64,000 nucleotides of DNA from Atopsyche davidsoni (GCA_022113835.1 JAILWY010000012.1:7688001-7752000); one strand, 5' to 3'. Positions 39,301 to 51,181 are shown, counted from the stretch's first letter. The notes: generated by a model not told the origin, from the letters alone. Numbers and translations are program-made.

Positions 39301-41145
39301 AAAATTCATTTACTTTCTTTCCTCCAATGTTGTGCAGTGCAGACATGAACAGCATTTGTTCATCATAATCAGTGGATTTTTTTAACCTGTTTATATAATA
39401 ATCTATAAATACATTTATTTTGTTTTGTTTTTCGGGATAATATTTTAATGCTTTCGAGATGATCGTAGCAAATGAGAGTAGAGCAGTTTTTTTAATATCT
39501 ACGTGAATAAATTTTAATTGGTATATTTCAGAAAAGTCACTGAGTAATTCAACGTTTGGAGTTCTAGTATAGAAAGGCATGGTAAGCAATAAATTCAATG
39601 CCTCCTTATTTTCAATAGAATTAGTTTTGATAAGCTTTAAAATGAAAATGTTGGAAGCATAAGTCCCTACTTGTGGCAAAACTTGCAAAAATACATTCCA
39701 AGATTCTTTGTCTTGAATATCTCTAGAAAAGTGCTCCAAATTTTCTATATTTAGTAGCCGCAAATAAGTTAGAAAATTATTAACACTTTGTCCCTGTTTG
39801 ACATCAGGAGTGGTCAACGTTACATGAATGTCATTTGGAAACTTCAAAATATCTTTTAAGGTATTTTTTATTTTTGGTATGAGAACTTTCATATCTAATT
39901 TTTGGCGGCTCAAAGTTAAGTCAGGAATTCTGTTTTCTGATTGATGTTTTCCATATAGAAACTCTCCAATTTCATGTTGTATCATTAGAGATTTGTCTAC
40001 TTTCTGCATATCATCAATTTGTCTAGTTTCATCCAGGTAAGATAATTGTTTTACAAAAACAAAATGACTGTTGCCTTTTCCTTTAAATGGATTGAAAGAA
40101 ATGCTTCCAATGCTCTGTACATCATTTATTATCAAATCCGAGCCATCTTTTAAGATATTATAAGTTCGGTCAATAGATACTGAAATTGGTTTTTCAAATT
40201 TAGCTTCACATTGGGGAAGGTCTCCTGTATTGAAAAACATTTCCCACTTAAAGTCCTCGCAAGAAGAAGGTGTGAAGTGCTTTTGAACAACACTATGAGT
40301 ACCATTGGTGGGAACAACACTGTAAAATACTTTACATTTTCCATAAATAGTTTTCTCTTCTGAATAAAAAGCATAAGGTTTTTCATTTTCCGTGTTTAAT
40401 TTAATAAAGTCTAGTTCAAATAATGATGCTATAGCTTTTTTCATATTCACTGACCACAACTCATCATTTTTATTAGTAAAAATAGAGTCAATGCCATTAC
40501 TTCTTTCTATATAGAATGGAAGCTTAATATTTTGCGCTTCCTTTGGAGCATCAACGAGTTTAGTAACCACTCGAGTATCATGGGCTTTACCGGTGTATAG
40601 GGTATAAGTGACATTATCTAAAAATATAAGATCACCACTTTCATGTTTCTGAACATGAATGTTGGCATGAATCATAAAGTTAGATCTGTAGACCGCTGGC
40701 TTTTGAACTGTAGTCTGTACGAGTCCTTGGTACTTGTAAATGGACTCGTAGCCCAGTCTAGTGGTGCTGACTACAGCTGCCAGCGACACGAACAATCCTA
40801 TTAATTAATACATACATTGTGAATTTGTGATTACATACATTTTTAATATTTTACCTTAGCAGATATGAAAACGTGTAATATAGATCCAAATTCAAGTAAT
40901 ACTTTGTGATTTTAAAAATATCCTTGATTCTTTGGCATTTACTTTGTATTAATAATAAGTTTTTTGACTAGTTGAGTTAGTAATATAAATGAATTTATTA
41001 TTATATTATAATTTGAAAACAATATTTTTTAACTGAAAAATGAAAAAAAAAAAATCAAATAAAAAAAGCCAATAGAAATCAGTAAAGAAGTGAAAAATAA
41101 TTTTTATGTATTGATACAAAAAATAAACTTACCTAAACTGATCAT
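36351..41145 (-). CDS. Vitellogenin-like large lipid transfer protein, 1432 aa
   Basis: Four exons on the minus strand: 41145-41133, 40797-38021, 37940-36744 and 36662-36351 (4299 nt with stop). The 13-nt first exon plus exon 2 give a signal peptide (MISLGLFVSLAAVVS). A Vitellogenin_N/lipovitellin module fills most of exon 2 (start GYESIYKYQGLVQTTV; superhelix motifs such as LRVGAMWATKQEYNKNLD), followed by a DUF1943-like beta region. The end looks like a degraded VWD module: LPERWSLYAADC, KWQIFAKKTLEKFP, LTGHCGD replacing the usual CGLCG. There is no polyserine tract and the protein is shorter than insect yolk vitellogenins (about 1750 aa). This suggests a secreted non-yolk Vg-like protein; Drosophila crossveinless d, which carries BMP ligands, has this domain order. 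Microsomal triglyceride transfer protein is unlikely because of the VWD end. The final exon is beyond the long open frames and was found by splice joining. Confidence 0.88.
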
Positions 41146-41559
41146 CGTGGACGACTGAGGCAACAGCTTTTTTTACCTGCTTATAAAATATAAAATGATT
41201 AAAAGTGACCGTGCAGACCTTGCAATCATTGTAGGATAAAAATATTTCTCTGATAATGTATATTTATAAAATTTTGTTGTTCGTATTTAAAAAGCAACTA
41301 ATCTCTTCAATGAGACCTGTTCTGAAGAAGCAATTAGATTCAGAATCCAGTCTCATAAAAAACAAACTCATAATAATGAGCTGTCTTTGTTTTTAGTGCT
41401 ATAATAACAAATATAAATATAATGTTCAAATTTTTTTCTTTTATATAAAATTTTGTAGTGATTGAATGAATGAATGAATTATCATCAGTATAAAGGAATA
41501 TTAACAGTAATTTAACCTTTGATTTCATCCCAAGCCCGAAATTTATTATTTTTTTGTAG
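41146..41559 (-). promoter_or_regulatory. Upstream region of the vitellogenin-like gene
   Basis: About 400 bp between the start codon of the vitellogenin-like gene and the decayed copy behind it; it must hold the core promoter unless more 5' noncoding exons exist. AT-rich, with a short (GAAT)n run at about 41464-41479. No TATA box stood out. Confidence 0.35.
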
Positions 41560-42330
41560 TTACCAAAATATGTTTATTTCTGGTAATAAATAGTCTAATT
41601 GTTCGTATGTTATATATTCAATGGAATTAATTTGAATCGAAGTAAAATGTATTATTTTTCTAATTTGCTCTAAGAATAGTTGAAGGCAACGACAAAGTGT
41701 TTTGTAATCTATACATGTTTTTGTCATATTCAATCTACATGAATCGGTGTATGCTGAACATGAGAATAATGAATCCTGTCGTAAAGTTCTTTGTATGTTC
41801 GGTTGTACCAGTAAATATTGCCAAGCTTTTTAAATCTAGAAGATTTAAATAATTGATGTATTCTTACTTTATAGATCTCATTCCTGCTAATTCATTTATT
41901 AACTTTGAATAATCAACTTCTAATATTGTATGGTGTAGAAATTTAAAATAAATTCATAATTGGTGTAAACTCACTTCATATTAATACCAATAAATATGTT
42001 GTCAATTAATCGGTGGTTTTTTAACTCATTCAAATAACGATTTACGATTATATTTTCATATTTGTTTTTTAATCAGGATAATGTTTTAGTGCTTTAGAGA
42101 TAATTGTGCCGAATGCGAGATTGCTTGTTTTTATTTATTACTTATCGGAAGGTCAGTCAGAAGTTCAATGTTAGGAATTATAGTATGCAATTGCAAAGTT
42201 TACAATCAATTAAGAGCGTTGCTTCAATTAGTTATAAAAATTTGGGGTGCCGGATTTACAATCTGAGGAAGGATTTCAAAAACCTATTCCACAATTTTCT
42301 TGAGAAGAGAGTTTCACAGAAGTCACATAT
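41560..42330 (-). pseudogene. Decayed partial copy of the vitellogenin-like gene
   Basis: Aligning by eye, this stretch follows exon 2 of the neighbouring gene (about 38870-39740) in the same order and orientation. Examples: AATAGTCTAATTGTTCGTATG at about 41590 against AATAGTCAAATTGTTCAGATG; CATGAGAATAATG at 41759 against CATGAGAATGCTG at 39113; CAGTAAATATTG at 41810 against 39164; GATAATGTTTTAGTGCTTTAGAGATAATTGT at 42078 against GATAATATTTTAATGCTTTCGAGATGATCGT. It has many substitutions, indels and stops, so it cannot encode protein. It is the relic of a tandem duplication, covering about a quarter of the parent coding region. Flanking homology beyond these limits is uncertain. Confidence 0.82.
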
Positions 42331-45300
42331 AACGTGATATTTGCAAAATATATTGTTGCTGCTATATATTATATTATACTTACTAAGAATCAACTGTGAA
42401 AAGTGATGATAATGTATTCATATCTATTTTACTAAACGGTACAATGAATATTTAAAAAATGCTATTTTTATATTCATAAAATACCTAATAATATTTTTTT
42501 TACTTGAAGATTTTTTCATATATCCAAGAGTAGTCATAGTAAATTTCTTATAGACCTCAGTAGTCAAACTCTAAGTGAAAAGAATTATGGCAAAACGATA
42601 ACCAGAATTTCAGACATTTTACCGTAGACAAAGCTTTGTTACACTTTTTGAAACGTTTTAAAAGTTTATTGGTAAAAGCATTATGCATATATAAATGTAA
42701 TCCTGTTAAAAAATTAACACATACGGAATATTTATATTATATATTAATTTATATGAAAGATATGAAATGATTTAATTAATTTAAATGAACTGGAGTATGT
42801 TGTTTTTTTTATAATTTAAAATTGTAAAATTTGTGTCTATTGTCTTCAATAGCCATAAATAATATTTATGGCGGAAAACGTCAATTCATATTTATTGAAG
42901 TAAACGTGCAACTCTAGTGTAGTTTCCTTTTTACGGCCTTATTAATTGTAATAAGTTGTTCCTTTTGTGACGATGAACTATAAAATTGATTGCTTTTATA
43001 ACTAAGCTTCAAAATATGAAATTGAATTAAATTTCAACTTTATTGAAACTCTGTGTGTGTGATGCAGTTTTGCGAGTTGCAACTTATAATATAACACGCA
43101 AAATGTACGTAAAGAAAATTTATTATTTTTTGATTTTATGTCACTTTCTATGTTTATTTATATTTTCGTAATATCTGTTAATATATTTATTAGGTCACTA
43201 ATAAAAATTATTACATCATAAAATAATTCATGAAAAAATGACAATACTATTTTAGTCATCTGCGACCAACAACAAATAAAAATGGTGGATTGAGAATATT
43301 TCATGATTCATTAATTTTTATTTAGTGTAACAATAATAAATTAAAGCACCATTTTTTATGATTAGAAAATCGAAATATACCTACATTACGCGAGTGTGAA
43401 CCAGTCGCCACTTGCGCCTACGCTGGGCTTACAACGTTTATTGGTGTCGTCAATAGATAATTTATTCCGAGTGAAGAAGCATTTATATTTTGTCCAAAAC
43501 CCACGCGATGAAGAATCATTTACGAATGTTTTTTTAATATCTGATTTACTAAATTAAATATAAAATAACTATGCTTTACTTGTTATTTTACGTGTAATGA
43601 GATTGAGACGTCAATCAATCGTACTTTACATGAGTCTGATTTAGTAAACTTCTGTGTATTTGTATTTCTGTCTATTTACTTGTACAAATTTTCACACGGT
43701 TCATCTTAATAATTTAGTATTGAAAGGAAAGGGCACTCAACTATTTTAGAGAGATAACGGTACTTATTTGTTTAGACAAGCGAAGAAAAAGAAAGGGTAG
43801 CATCGTTAATTTGCCTGTCTACTCAAACTTACAAACTTAGTCCTCGGCATCAAACTATCGAGATAGTGAAGTATACATTTTCAGAAAGGAGATCGAAAAT
43901 ACTTGAAGCTTATCGATTTCAGGGGTTATTTTAATATTATTTAATATTCAGTGTTTTTTCATGAAATGGTCAGTGTGCACAATTTTATAGGTCTAGAAAA
44001 TATTATCATGTTTCGAGGCCAGCACCGCTTCCTCGTATAGTTGGAGCGACTTGGAGCTCTTCTTACTTTTTATTGACCGGACCGCGAATTTCCCTAAGGG
44101 GTCTGATTTATAATGCGATGTTTGAATTTGGCAGGGACTTGTGAATAAAAGTTAGCCTCTCGGGGACTTCCCGGCCTTCTCAAGAAGGTATTTTTATTTT
44201 ACAGTAACTACACAAAATGGAATGATTAATACACGCGCGCCGCGCATATGATAAACTAAACCATATAATATTTATTATAAGCAAAATGCCAATGTTTACA
44301 GGAAGAAAATGACTTTCAATTATCAATTAACATTGCCCGTTGCGGGTTATTATTATAACTATTTAAAATACATCTCTAAACTTTTAACAACTAATAAAAA
44401 ATATCTATGTGAAATGTTAAGCGGAACATGGAGGTTATAACGATGCTATGGAAAGACCAATACCCATATTTTTGCTATAAAATTTCTAGATTAAAATAAT
44501 ACAATGAAATAACTAAATATTTTCGGTTATTATCTTTATAGTTTTAGAAGATAATAATTGAATCTTCACAATTCAGAAATATTGAGCATAAAAATTAAAT
44601 AAATGAATACAGTACACACATTAAGTATGTGTACTTTACACAAATTTGCCCCATATGCGAGTCTATAATATTTGATCAATGTATCGTCATAAATTAATAC
44701 TAAGAAAGTTTTAAATCAAAATTATATTTTACAGGAAAATTGTGTATATTTGACAGGTTTGCGTCAGATGTATTACATTTGAAAATAGTAAAATACTACA
44801 ACGTACAAATAATAGATTTAAAGCTAAAACACAGTTCAGAGCTCGTCTCGGTAAAATGAGTTCGCTGACAAGTATTACCAGTCAGTGGACGGAGGGCGGC
44901 GAAGTCCCGGAGGAGATTTATCGATATTGGTCTTGTTTTATTTCCTTTTGCTTCTTTAGCATTATTTCTCAGTGCTTTATGGTTATTTATGATCATAAAT
45001 TTTAGTGGCGTAGAAATGATTCCGGCTGCTGTATTGTGTAACAGGAGAGATAACGTGGGAAGGACATTCTCATAAACATCAAGCGTTCGTGCTCGAAATT
45101 ATTGCATTTATCGCGGTTCTATAGAAATTAATTTAATTATTAGTAAAAATAACATTGATTATTGTCTCAGCCTAATTTATAGCTTAAATTTTATGTTTTA
45201 AATTTTGTATATGGCTACTTCTAGATAAAAAAAATAAATAAAACCGTTCGATAAAAAATGCAGCAAATCGTGAATTAGTGTGATCTATTTTTTTAAATAA

Positions 45301-45660
45301 TTTAATGGTGTAAATATATAAATACCAGAAAGATCAAACCACATGGAAATCGTATAACGATAATTTTTCTCCATCAGTCAAAACTGAATTAAACTAAGGA
45401 TCTGATAGAAATTGTACAAACGAACATAGTCTCTTAACCCAACATATTTTACTTATTAAACAAATTAAAACATTCAACGTAAACACTTGCTTGATATATT
45501 TTTAATTATCTACCTAACAGCTAAATTAGTGCCCATAGTAAACGATACCTTATGAACTATTTTTGACATTCTCACTTAAACGTTACCCTTGGTAAAGAAT
45601 GTTTACTAACTTAAAACGTGCTTGCGAGTTATTAAAACTGCTGAGACTTCTCAGTCTAAT
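42331..45660. other. Gene-free AT-rich stretch
   Basis: No supported gene. GC-richer islands occur at about 43395-43440, 44015-44180 and 44825-44930. Each is short, open in several frames but unlike any protein I know. They may be conserved regulatory DNA. Confidence 0.5.
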
Positions 45661-45810
45661 AGGGTATGGATCAATTTTACAAAAAAATAGATTCAATTCA
45701 AAAGAAAGTTAGTAAAATTGATACAAGTGCGATGGAAAGCGCTCATAAAAGAGCCCGTAATAAAGCTAGCCGGCGCGTGTCATCGTTCTACAGGTTATTT
45801 CTACAGCGGT

Positions 45811-46075
45811 GGCCATTCATATTAAAGTGCGGTTTGGCCTCATCGGCGGATTGATCGATGAGCGTATCCATCGATATATATGAGCGCTGGCGGATTGAAA
45901 GGAAAAGTTTATTTATTTTTAATTTTTCCTTAGAGTTTAAGAAACGGTAGTTCTTAAAGTTTGAAGACTTTTTATTTTCTGTTTTGAGTCGTTTTGTGTA
46001 GTTTTCGATGGCGGTGGATTTTTGGATTGAAGTTGCGGTTTGACTCCATCGATGAATTGATCAATGGATATAAAC
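45811..46075 (+). repeat. Two diverged copies of a 45-60 bp word
   Basis: A segment at about 45828-45885 (GCGGTTTGGCCTCATCGGCG, then GATTGATCGATGAG and CCATCGATATATATG) recurs at about 46034-46071 (GCGGTTTGACTCCATCGATG, then AATTGATCAATGGATATA). The copies are some 205 bp apart, in direct orientation and clearly diverged. Both contain ATCGAT, the core of DREF-type promoter sites in flies. The pair lies just upstream of the CpG-rich block at 46.4 kb. Confidence 0.55.
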
Positions 46076-46424
46076 TAAACCGAAAATCTACATTTAATAT
46101 TTTTATTTTTTTACAATGCACAATAAGAACGCAAGAACTCTAAAAAGAATTTTAGGTAATGAAAGCAAAATTTCATTTTTAAATCCGCTGATGGTGTTAA
46201 TAATTTTTTTAAATGTATTTGTTTGAATACTCATACTCCACATTTTCAAATTTCAGCTTTTGTGTACATTTTTTTTTCGTTTATGTATATCTATGCTATG
46301 AATAAAAGAGAAGAGAGGGATAAAACTGTCAAATTTTTTATATTATTTTTGACATGTTTTTGACAATTTGTTACAAAATTTACTTATCTAATATTTTTAT
46401 TCTTCTCAAAATAGATATTTTTGA

Positions 46425-47283
46425 ATGCTTGCCTTGTCGGGAGTGCTCGCGCCGCGACCGTCCCGCGCGGCACGGAAGCGACCCGGAAGCGACCCGGAAG
46501 CGGCACTGAAGCGGCCCGGAAGCTGCACACGCGGCAGGTGTCCTCCGGCGCGGAGAGGAGAGCGCAAGCTTCCGCGGGCGGGCCCGTGGAGCGGCCGAGG
46601 CTTCGCGAAAGGTTGACAGGCGCCCGTAAGCCCGTATAAAATTTTCATGGCCACCCCTCGGTATCGAGCGCGGGGCGGTGCGCGCGCCTCCGCCGCCAGG
46701 GGTCGCCCGTCTGCGCCCGTCTGCGCCCGTCTGCGCCCAGTGTCTGTCGAGCGCCCGAGCCGTCCGCCGGACTCGCGTGTGACGTCACCGCCGACATGTT
46801 TACATCGACCGACTATCGATCCCGATCATGATGGCGCTCTCCAAAATATCCACCAGGCTCCTGCGGATCATCTGAATGCCCCCGACCGCGACATGTCCCT
46901 GCGGACGCCGAGCCGACGCCGCGGAGGTCGTCGCGAGTGAACCGGATCACCCACGATAGTACAATTCCTCGGTTGTAAACATCGCTCGTTGTTTGCCGAT
47001 CGTCCGTTTTAAATTAAGCAACAAATATGGATTGACGTTTCGCGGCCGTCCTTGCACGCTCCGTGAGCGATCTTCTTCAGGACTGACTCTCCTTTCCGGC
47101 CCTCGTTCCGCGAATCGCTCGCTATAATTGTATTCCTTCGGTCGAATGTTCGTACTATGAGAGTTTTCGGCGTTGATAAATAATTGTGTAAAAAACATTT
47201 CTGAAGACATCAGGACGAACCTTCTGCGCGACCCCAAGCCTCGGGAAGAATGGGAATAGAAGAAACATCATGAAATAATCAGG
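46425..47283 (+). promoter_or_regulatory. CpG-rich promoter and putative 5' exon
   Basis: A roughly 530 bp block (46430-46960) is rich in GC and CpG in otherwise AT-rich DNA. It holds short tandem words (CGGAAGCGACCC-type units at 46469-46520). A TATAAAA box at 46635-46641 predicts a start near 46665-46670. Transcription from there would give a leader of about 615 nt ending in a good donor, CAG/GTAGGA, at 47283/47284. Several ATGs inside open only short frames, the longest being a low-complexity Arg/Pro-rich 97 codons from 46647, which I do not accept as coding. The pattern fits the first, noncoding exon of a gene with long introns extending to the right beyond this window. Orientation is inferred from the TATA box and donor; the opposite strand is not excluded. 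Confidence 0.45.
46709..46738 (+). repeat. 10-bp tandem repeat, three copies
   Basis: GTCTGCGCCC repeated three times exactly, inside the CpG-rich block and just downstream of the predicted transcription start. Confidence 0.85.
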
Positions 47284-47842
47284 TAGGAGAATTTTTTTTA
47301 CTAAATACCACACAATATATTACATAATACATATTAGTTTAAATACGAGTGAAAGTTTCATTGATTTTTTTTATTTTATCTAATGACAGTAGTCATACTA
47401 CAAATGTTTTCTTACTTCTGCATAAATTCTTATAATATAAAACCGAATGTTTTATTCGTTTACCAAAAAAGGGATACTCGTCATATTATATCTGGATATA
47501 AAAAAACATTAACTTTATTTAAATGAAATAAAAATATATTTAGATGATATAATTAAATTACAATTACAAGAGAGAACACTGACATTTTTAATGATTTAAT
47601 ATAACTCTTAAAGGCTAAGCATGGCGCTCGTGGTTAACAATTATGAAGATTTTTTTTTTACATAACGTATTATTTTTTTAATATAAAAATAAGCAACAGA
47701 TATATTTCAATGTGATTCGAGTAATAAAGGTACTTTAATTTAATTGAAAAGCAAAGGTTACTACCATTTCCCTACTAAAACAATAGCTGGATTAGTATTG
47801 TATTTGTTTTATGCCCTATTATTTTGAATACCGTAAATAATC

Positions 47843-47979
47843 AATATTTTTGACAGAGAGTACTTGGTGGAATTCCATTTTTAATATAATAAAATACTCT
47901 TCTTTCTTGAGTGATTTTTCCCATAACATGTAGAAAAATCACTCGCGTATTTTATTATATTTAAAATATTATTACCTTA
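47843..47979. mobile_element. Hairpin MITE-like element, copy 2 (truncated)
   Basis: The first 45 bp (47843 onward, containing GTACTTGGTGGAATTCCATT) are nearly identical to the reverse complement of 15831-15877 in copy 1. They are followed by arms GAGTGATTTTTC (47909) and GAAAAATCACTC (47933) that fold back on each other, and by ATTATATTTAAAATA as in the right end of copy 1. Much of the copy 1 interior is missing. It lies in the presumed first intron downstream of the CpG-rich block. Confidence 0.72.
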
Positions 47980-49709
47980 AATATCATAACATTAAAATTT
48001 AGAGCACATTTGTACGAATAATAATACAAAACATAAAACTTTGCTTTTTTCTATTTTGATTAAAAATTTTACATTTATTGCTTTTATATAACCAACTCAA
48101 ATAATAGTGTAACTATAACTTCAAATTGGTATTATAATTAAAATAGAGAGTCACAATTAACTTAATGTCTTCTGTTGGTAATTGTAAGCTTTGATATTTG
48201 AAAATATGTGCACGAAATAAATGACCCAGTCAGCCTTGTGACCTGATCGGTGATTTACGATACACGCATCCCTATTGTTTGATTCGGTTCGATCCAGTGT
48301 GTAACCAGGCAGACGCGAGTCATACGATAATAATTGGGCTAATGATTGCCCCGAATAAGCGCGTGTATGTTAAAAAATTATTTGGAAATGTTAACATATT
48401 ATTTTAAAGTCGATTTAGAAAAGTTACGTAACTGTAATGAGTACTGTAAGCGTAGTTAATCTAATTCCAAGGGAAGCCGTACAGCTTGCGAGTTTACAAC
48501 TCAAATATACATCCGCACTTGTGAGTTATGGCAAGAGCTCTCGACTTCAATCACAGCATTCTCTCTAGCGCCCATACAAAGGCTCTAGATGGGGCTGTTT
48601 ACTATTCAGGCCCAGTGGCGCCTATCGAAATTCTACATGCAACACATTGCCGGCGGTGCCGCACTGTTTGCCTGCTCGGAGATCCACAGGCAGTAGACAT
48701 TCGGGAGCAACTCGGTTAGACCGATTAATTACTTTATTTTGGCAAGGGAAATGATTAATCAGTCTACATAGATTCCGATGTTCTGATTTCCCACAGGAGT
48801 AATCAGATGTGCCTGTACTGCGACGATGTGTTATTTATTACCTCAGCAAACATCTCACACGATAAATCTTCTATAAAGTTATGAACACCGGAGGTCTATT
48901 TTTTAAATTCCTTGTGCTTGCTAAAATTACGAGTGTTTAAAAATAATTTCAAATAAAACTACAACAAATAATAGTTTAAAAGATATTAACATTTTTCATA
49001 TTCATGCAAAATAATACTTACATAAAGACTCAATATTGTTGGTATAACGATTATTCCAAATGTTTCATCCTATTACAGTGTTACCGTAGATAGCACAGCA
49101 GGCTTGAGAGCTTTATGATGATTGGAATAACGGAACCGCAAATAAGCAAACGTATAGCTACTTCTAGACAATTCATCTATATCAAAATTAATACATAACT
49201 AGCAATAGCTATAATATTTCAAACAGCAGCATATATATTGAAACAAAAAAAAAACAAACTTTAATTACAGAATCAGATATAAATTGTAATAAATCTCTTA
49301 GATATCGCTGTAAAAACTCCAATGATAAACATATAGATAATTGATTTTTTTATAATATTCGTCTTAAATTTGTCAGGTCGAATTTCACTGAAAAAAGTAT
49401 TGAATTTCCGTCGTAGACGCGATCAGCTAGAATATTCTAGATACATTCGATTCGGTTTGATACGAAATCTACTTTGATATCAAAACCACACAGCATATTT
49501 CCGACTGACTCACATACAGATATACCACTGGAGAATATATAGACGTCTTCACTTCCGTGCCGTGCTGTCTGCTCATATCTGTTGAAGTTTGAAACATTTC
49601 ATGAGTTTTTTCCACGGTTGTACTATAAATCAGATAATTTTAATGGAAGTACGGAACTGAATGATTTCTGTGTGATGGAATAGGCGATGTTTGTTTCGAG
49701 CAGTATAGA

Positions 49710-49790
49710 GGGTGGGTTCACTCGGGGCGGGGGCGGGGGCGCAGAGACACGCCAAGGGCGGCGCGCCCAACGTGCTAGGTGCCGCATTTC
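49710..49790 (+). promoter_or_regulatory. GC-box tract with G-quadruplex potential
   Basis: Five G-runs (49710-49712, 49714-49716, 49724-49727, 49729-49733, 49735-49739) with loops of 1 to 7 nt satisfy the G-quadruplex pattern. The same DNA is a chain of GGGGCGGGG-type Sp/KLF sites, followed by more GC-rich sequence (AAGGGCGGCGCGCCC) to about 49790. A TATATAAATA word lies at about 49816. This could be a promoter or enhancer; no transcript can be assigned. Confidence 0.35.
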
Positions 49791-49984
49791 CATAGAAAGC
49801 ACGCCAATTACACACATATATAAATAAATATCGAATTCTTGAATAGGTGCGGCTCTCATTTACAGAAAAATATTTTAGAGTGTATTTTTTTTCGTTTTCA
49901 TAAATACTAACACAATTAAGTTACAAATTTGTTAAATATCACTCCATCTTTATTTAAAAGTGTATATCTTTTTCTACTAATATG

Positions 49985-50170
49985 ATTAGGCACATTAGTT
50001 CACACATATTAAAGAAATTCTCAGAAAAATATCATCGTGATTTGTGTGGGATTTGAACTCACATCCCCAGGCTTACATGGCCGGTGTACTGACCCTTGTA
50101 CTACCGAATCACATCCATTAATCGAGAATTTTTAACAATCATACTCTACATATGAATTAATGTGCCCAAT
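49985..50170. mobile_element. Small inverted-repeat element carrying a tRNA-like core
   Basis: Reading inward from each end gives ATTAGGCACATTAGTTCACA (left) and ATTGGGCACATTAATTCATA (right), an inverted repeat matching at 17 of 20 positions; a second matched word AAATTCTC follows on each side with different spacing. The interior holds a tRNA-like segment (separate entry). Size (about 186 bp) and structure suit a MITE or a SINE relic; no target duplication was confirmed. Confidence 0.55.
50036..50113 (-). pseudogene. tRNA-like cloverleaf (tRNA relic or SINE head)
   Basis: On the minus strand: a 7-bp acceptor stem TGTGATT/AATCACG (one T-G pair), an A-box-like TAGTACAAGGG in a 3-bp D arm, an anticodon arm GGC-CATGTAA-GCC with a 7-nt loop, and a T arm GTGAG-TTCAAAT-CCCAC whose GTTCAAATCC is a good B box. 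The loop would read TGT, but position 33 is A instead of the invariant T, and the arms contain mismatches. It therefore looks like a decayed tRNA or a tRNA-derived repeat with a surviving Pol III promoter, not a working tRNA gene. Confidence 0.55.
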
Positions 50171-51181
50171 GTTAATAATATTAGTAATAATATAATAAAC
50201 CCGTAATGGGTAATAAATACGCATCTGATTGACATTCAATCCAAAAAATAGACATACGTATATCTTTTTCAGTTAAAACACTTATTGTTAAGGGTTTGAG
50301 TCTTTGAAGGATAGATTGGCTTTAATTTCTGACCTATTATTACAAGAAGCCAACTTAACACCCTGTGAAATATCAAGTTACGTCTAATATTTAAAATTAC
50401 AGCAGTGCTTTACCCTAGTTACTTCTAGTTTTAGCTATTTCATATATATTTTAACAGAAACGTGGCTCCGGCCAGCCGTATTATTGCGCGTATTTTATAA
50501 ACAGCTTCAACATCTATACTTTTGAAATGTTTTGGTTTTTTAACTTGTAAGTAAAATTAGTGGGCTTAACAGATAGATAGTTTCAATTGTTTTTCAGGAA
50601 ATTCATTTTAGTTGCTCCAGACATGTATTACTAGAAATACTCCTTCTCCAACGTAAACTGCCTTTTTTAATGCTCTTGTCCAATTACTAGGAGGAAAATT
50701 TAGAAATTATATAATAATAAATAATTTTAAATTTAACAGGAAAGTTACATAACTTTTTTGAAATAGACAAAAAAATCATCATTTTATAAATAATACAAGT
50801 GTATTTATGGAAACAAGTAACATGAAGTACTGGTGCTATATAACCGTGCAGGTGTAGATATATTGATATTTTCTCTCGTTTCTAAAATATCCTGAAACCT
50901 CAGAGCACTCGCAAACAATGCTGAGCGTTTTATTGTCATCGACAAAGAAAACGTAATTTCTGCAGATGTTTATCACACCAGACACAAGACGCGCTTTAAA
51001 TATAATATATTGTGCTTCTAACACAGTTCCGTTGAGTAGCGTTTTTCGATTCGATAAATCAATATGTCAAAGAGACCTCCAACATTCGGTGTGTCGAAAA
51101 AAGCTTTTAGTACTGATTAAATGAACACAAAAACCAAACAAAAATGGCGAAGCAATTTGACGAAAAACGGGAAAAGCCGAT

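Noticed and set aside
36351..41145. Microsomal triglyceride transfer protein or true yolk vitellogenin
   Set aside because: MTP lacks the VWD-like end seen here; yolk vitellogenins are longer and usually have polyserine tracts, which are absent.
46647..46940. 97-codon Arg/Pro-rich frame as a protein
   Set aside because: Composition follows from the GC-rich block; other frames are open too, and it overlaps the presumed noncoding leader.
50036..50113. Functional tRNA gene with TGT anticodon
   Set aside because: The base before the anticodon is A rather than the invariant T, and there are stem mismatches.
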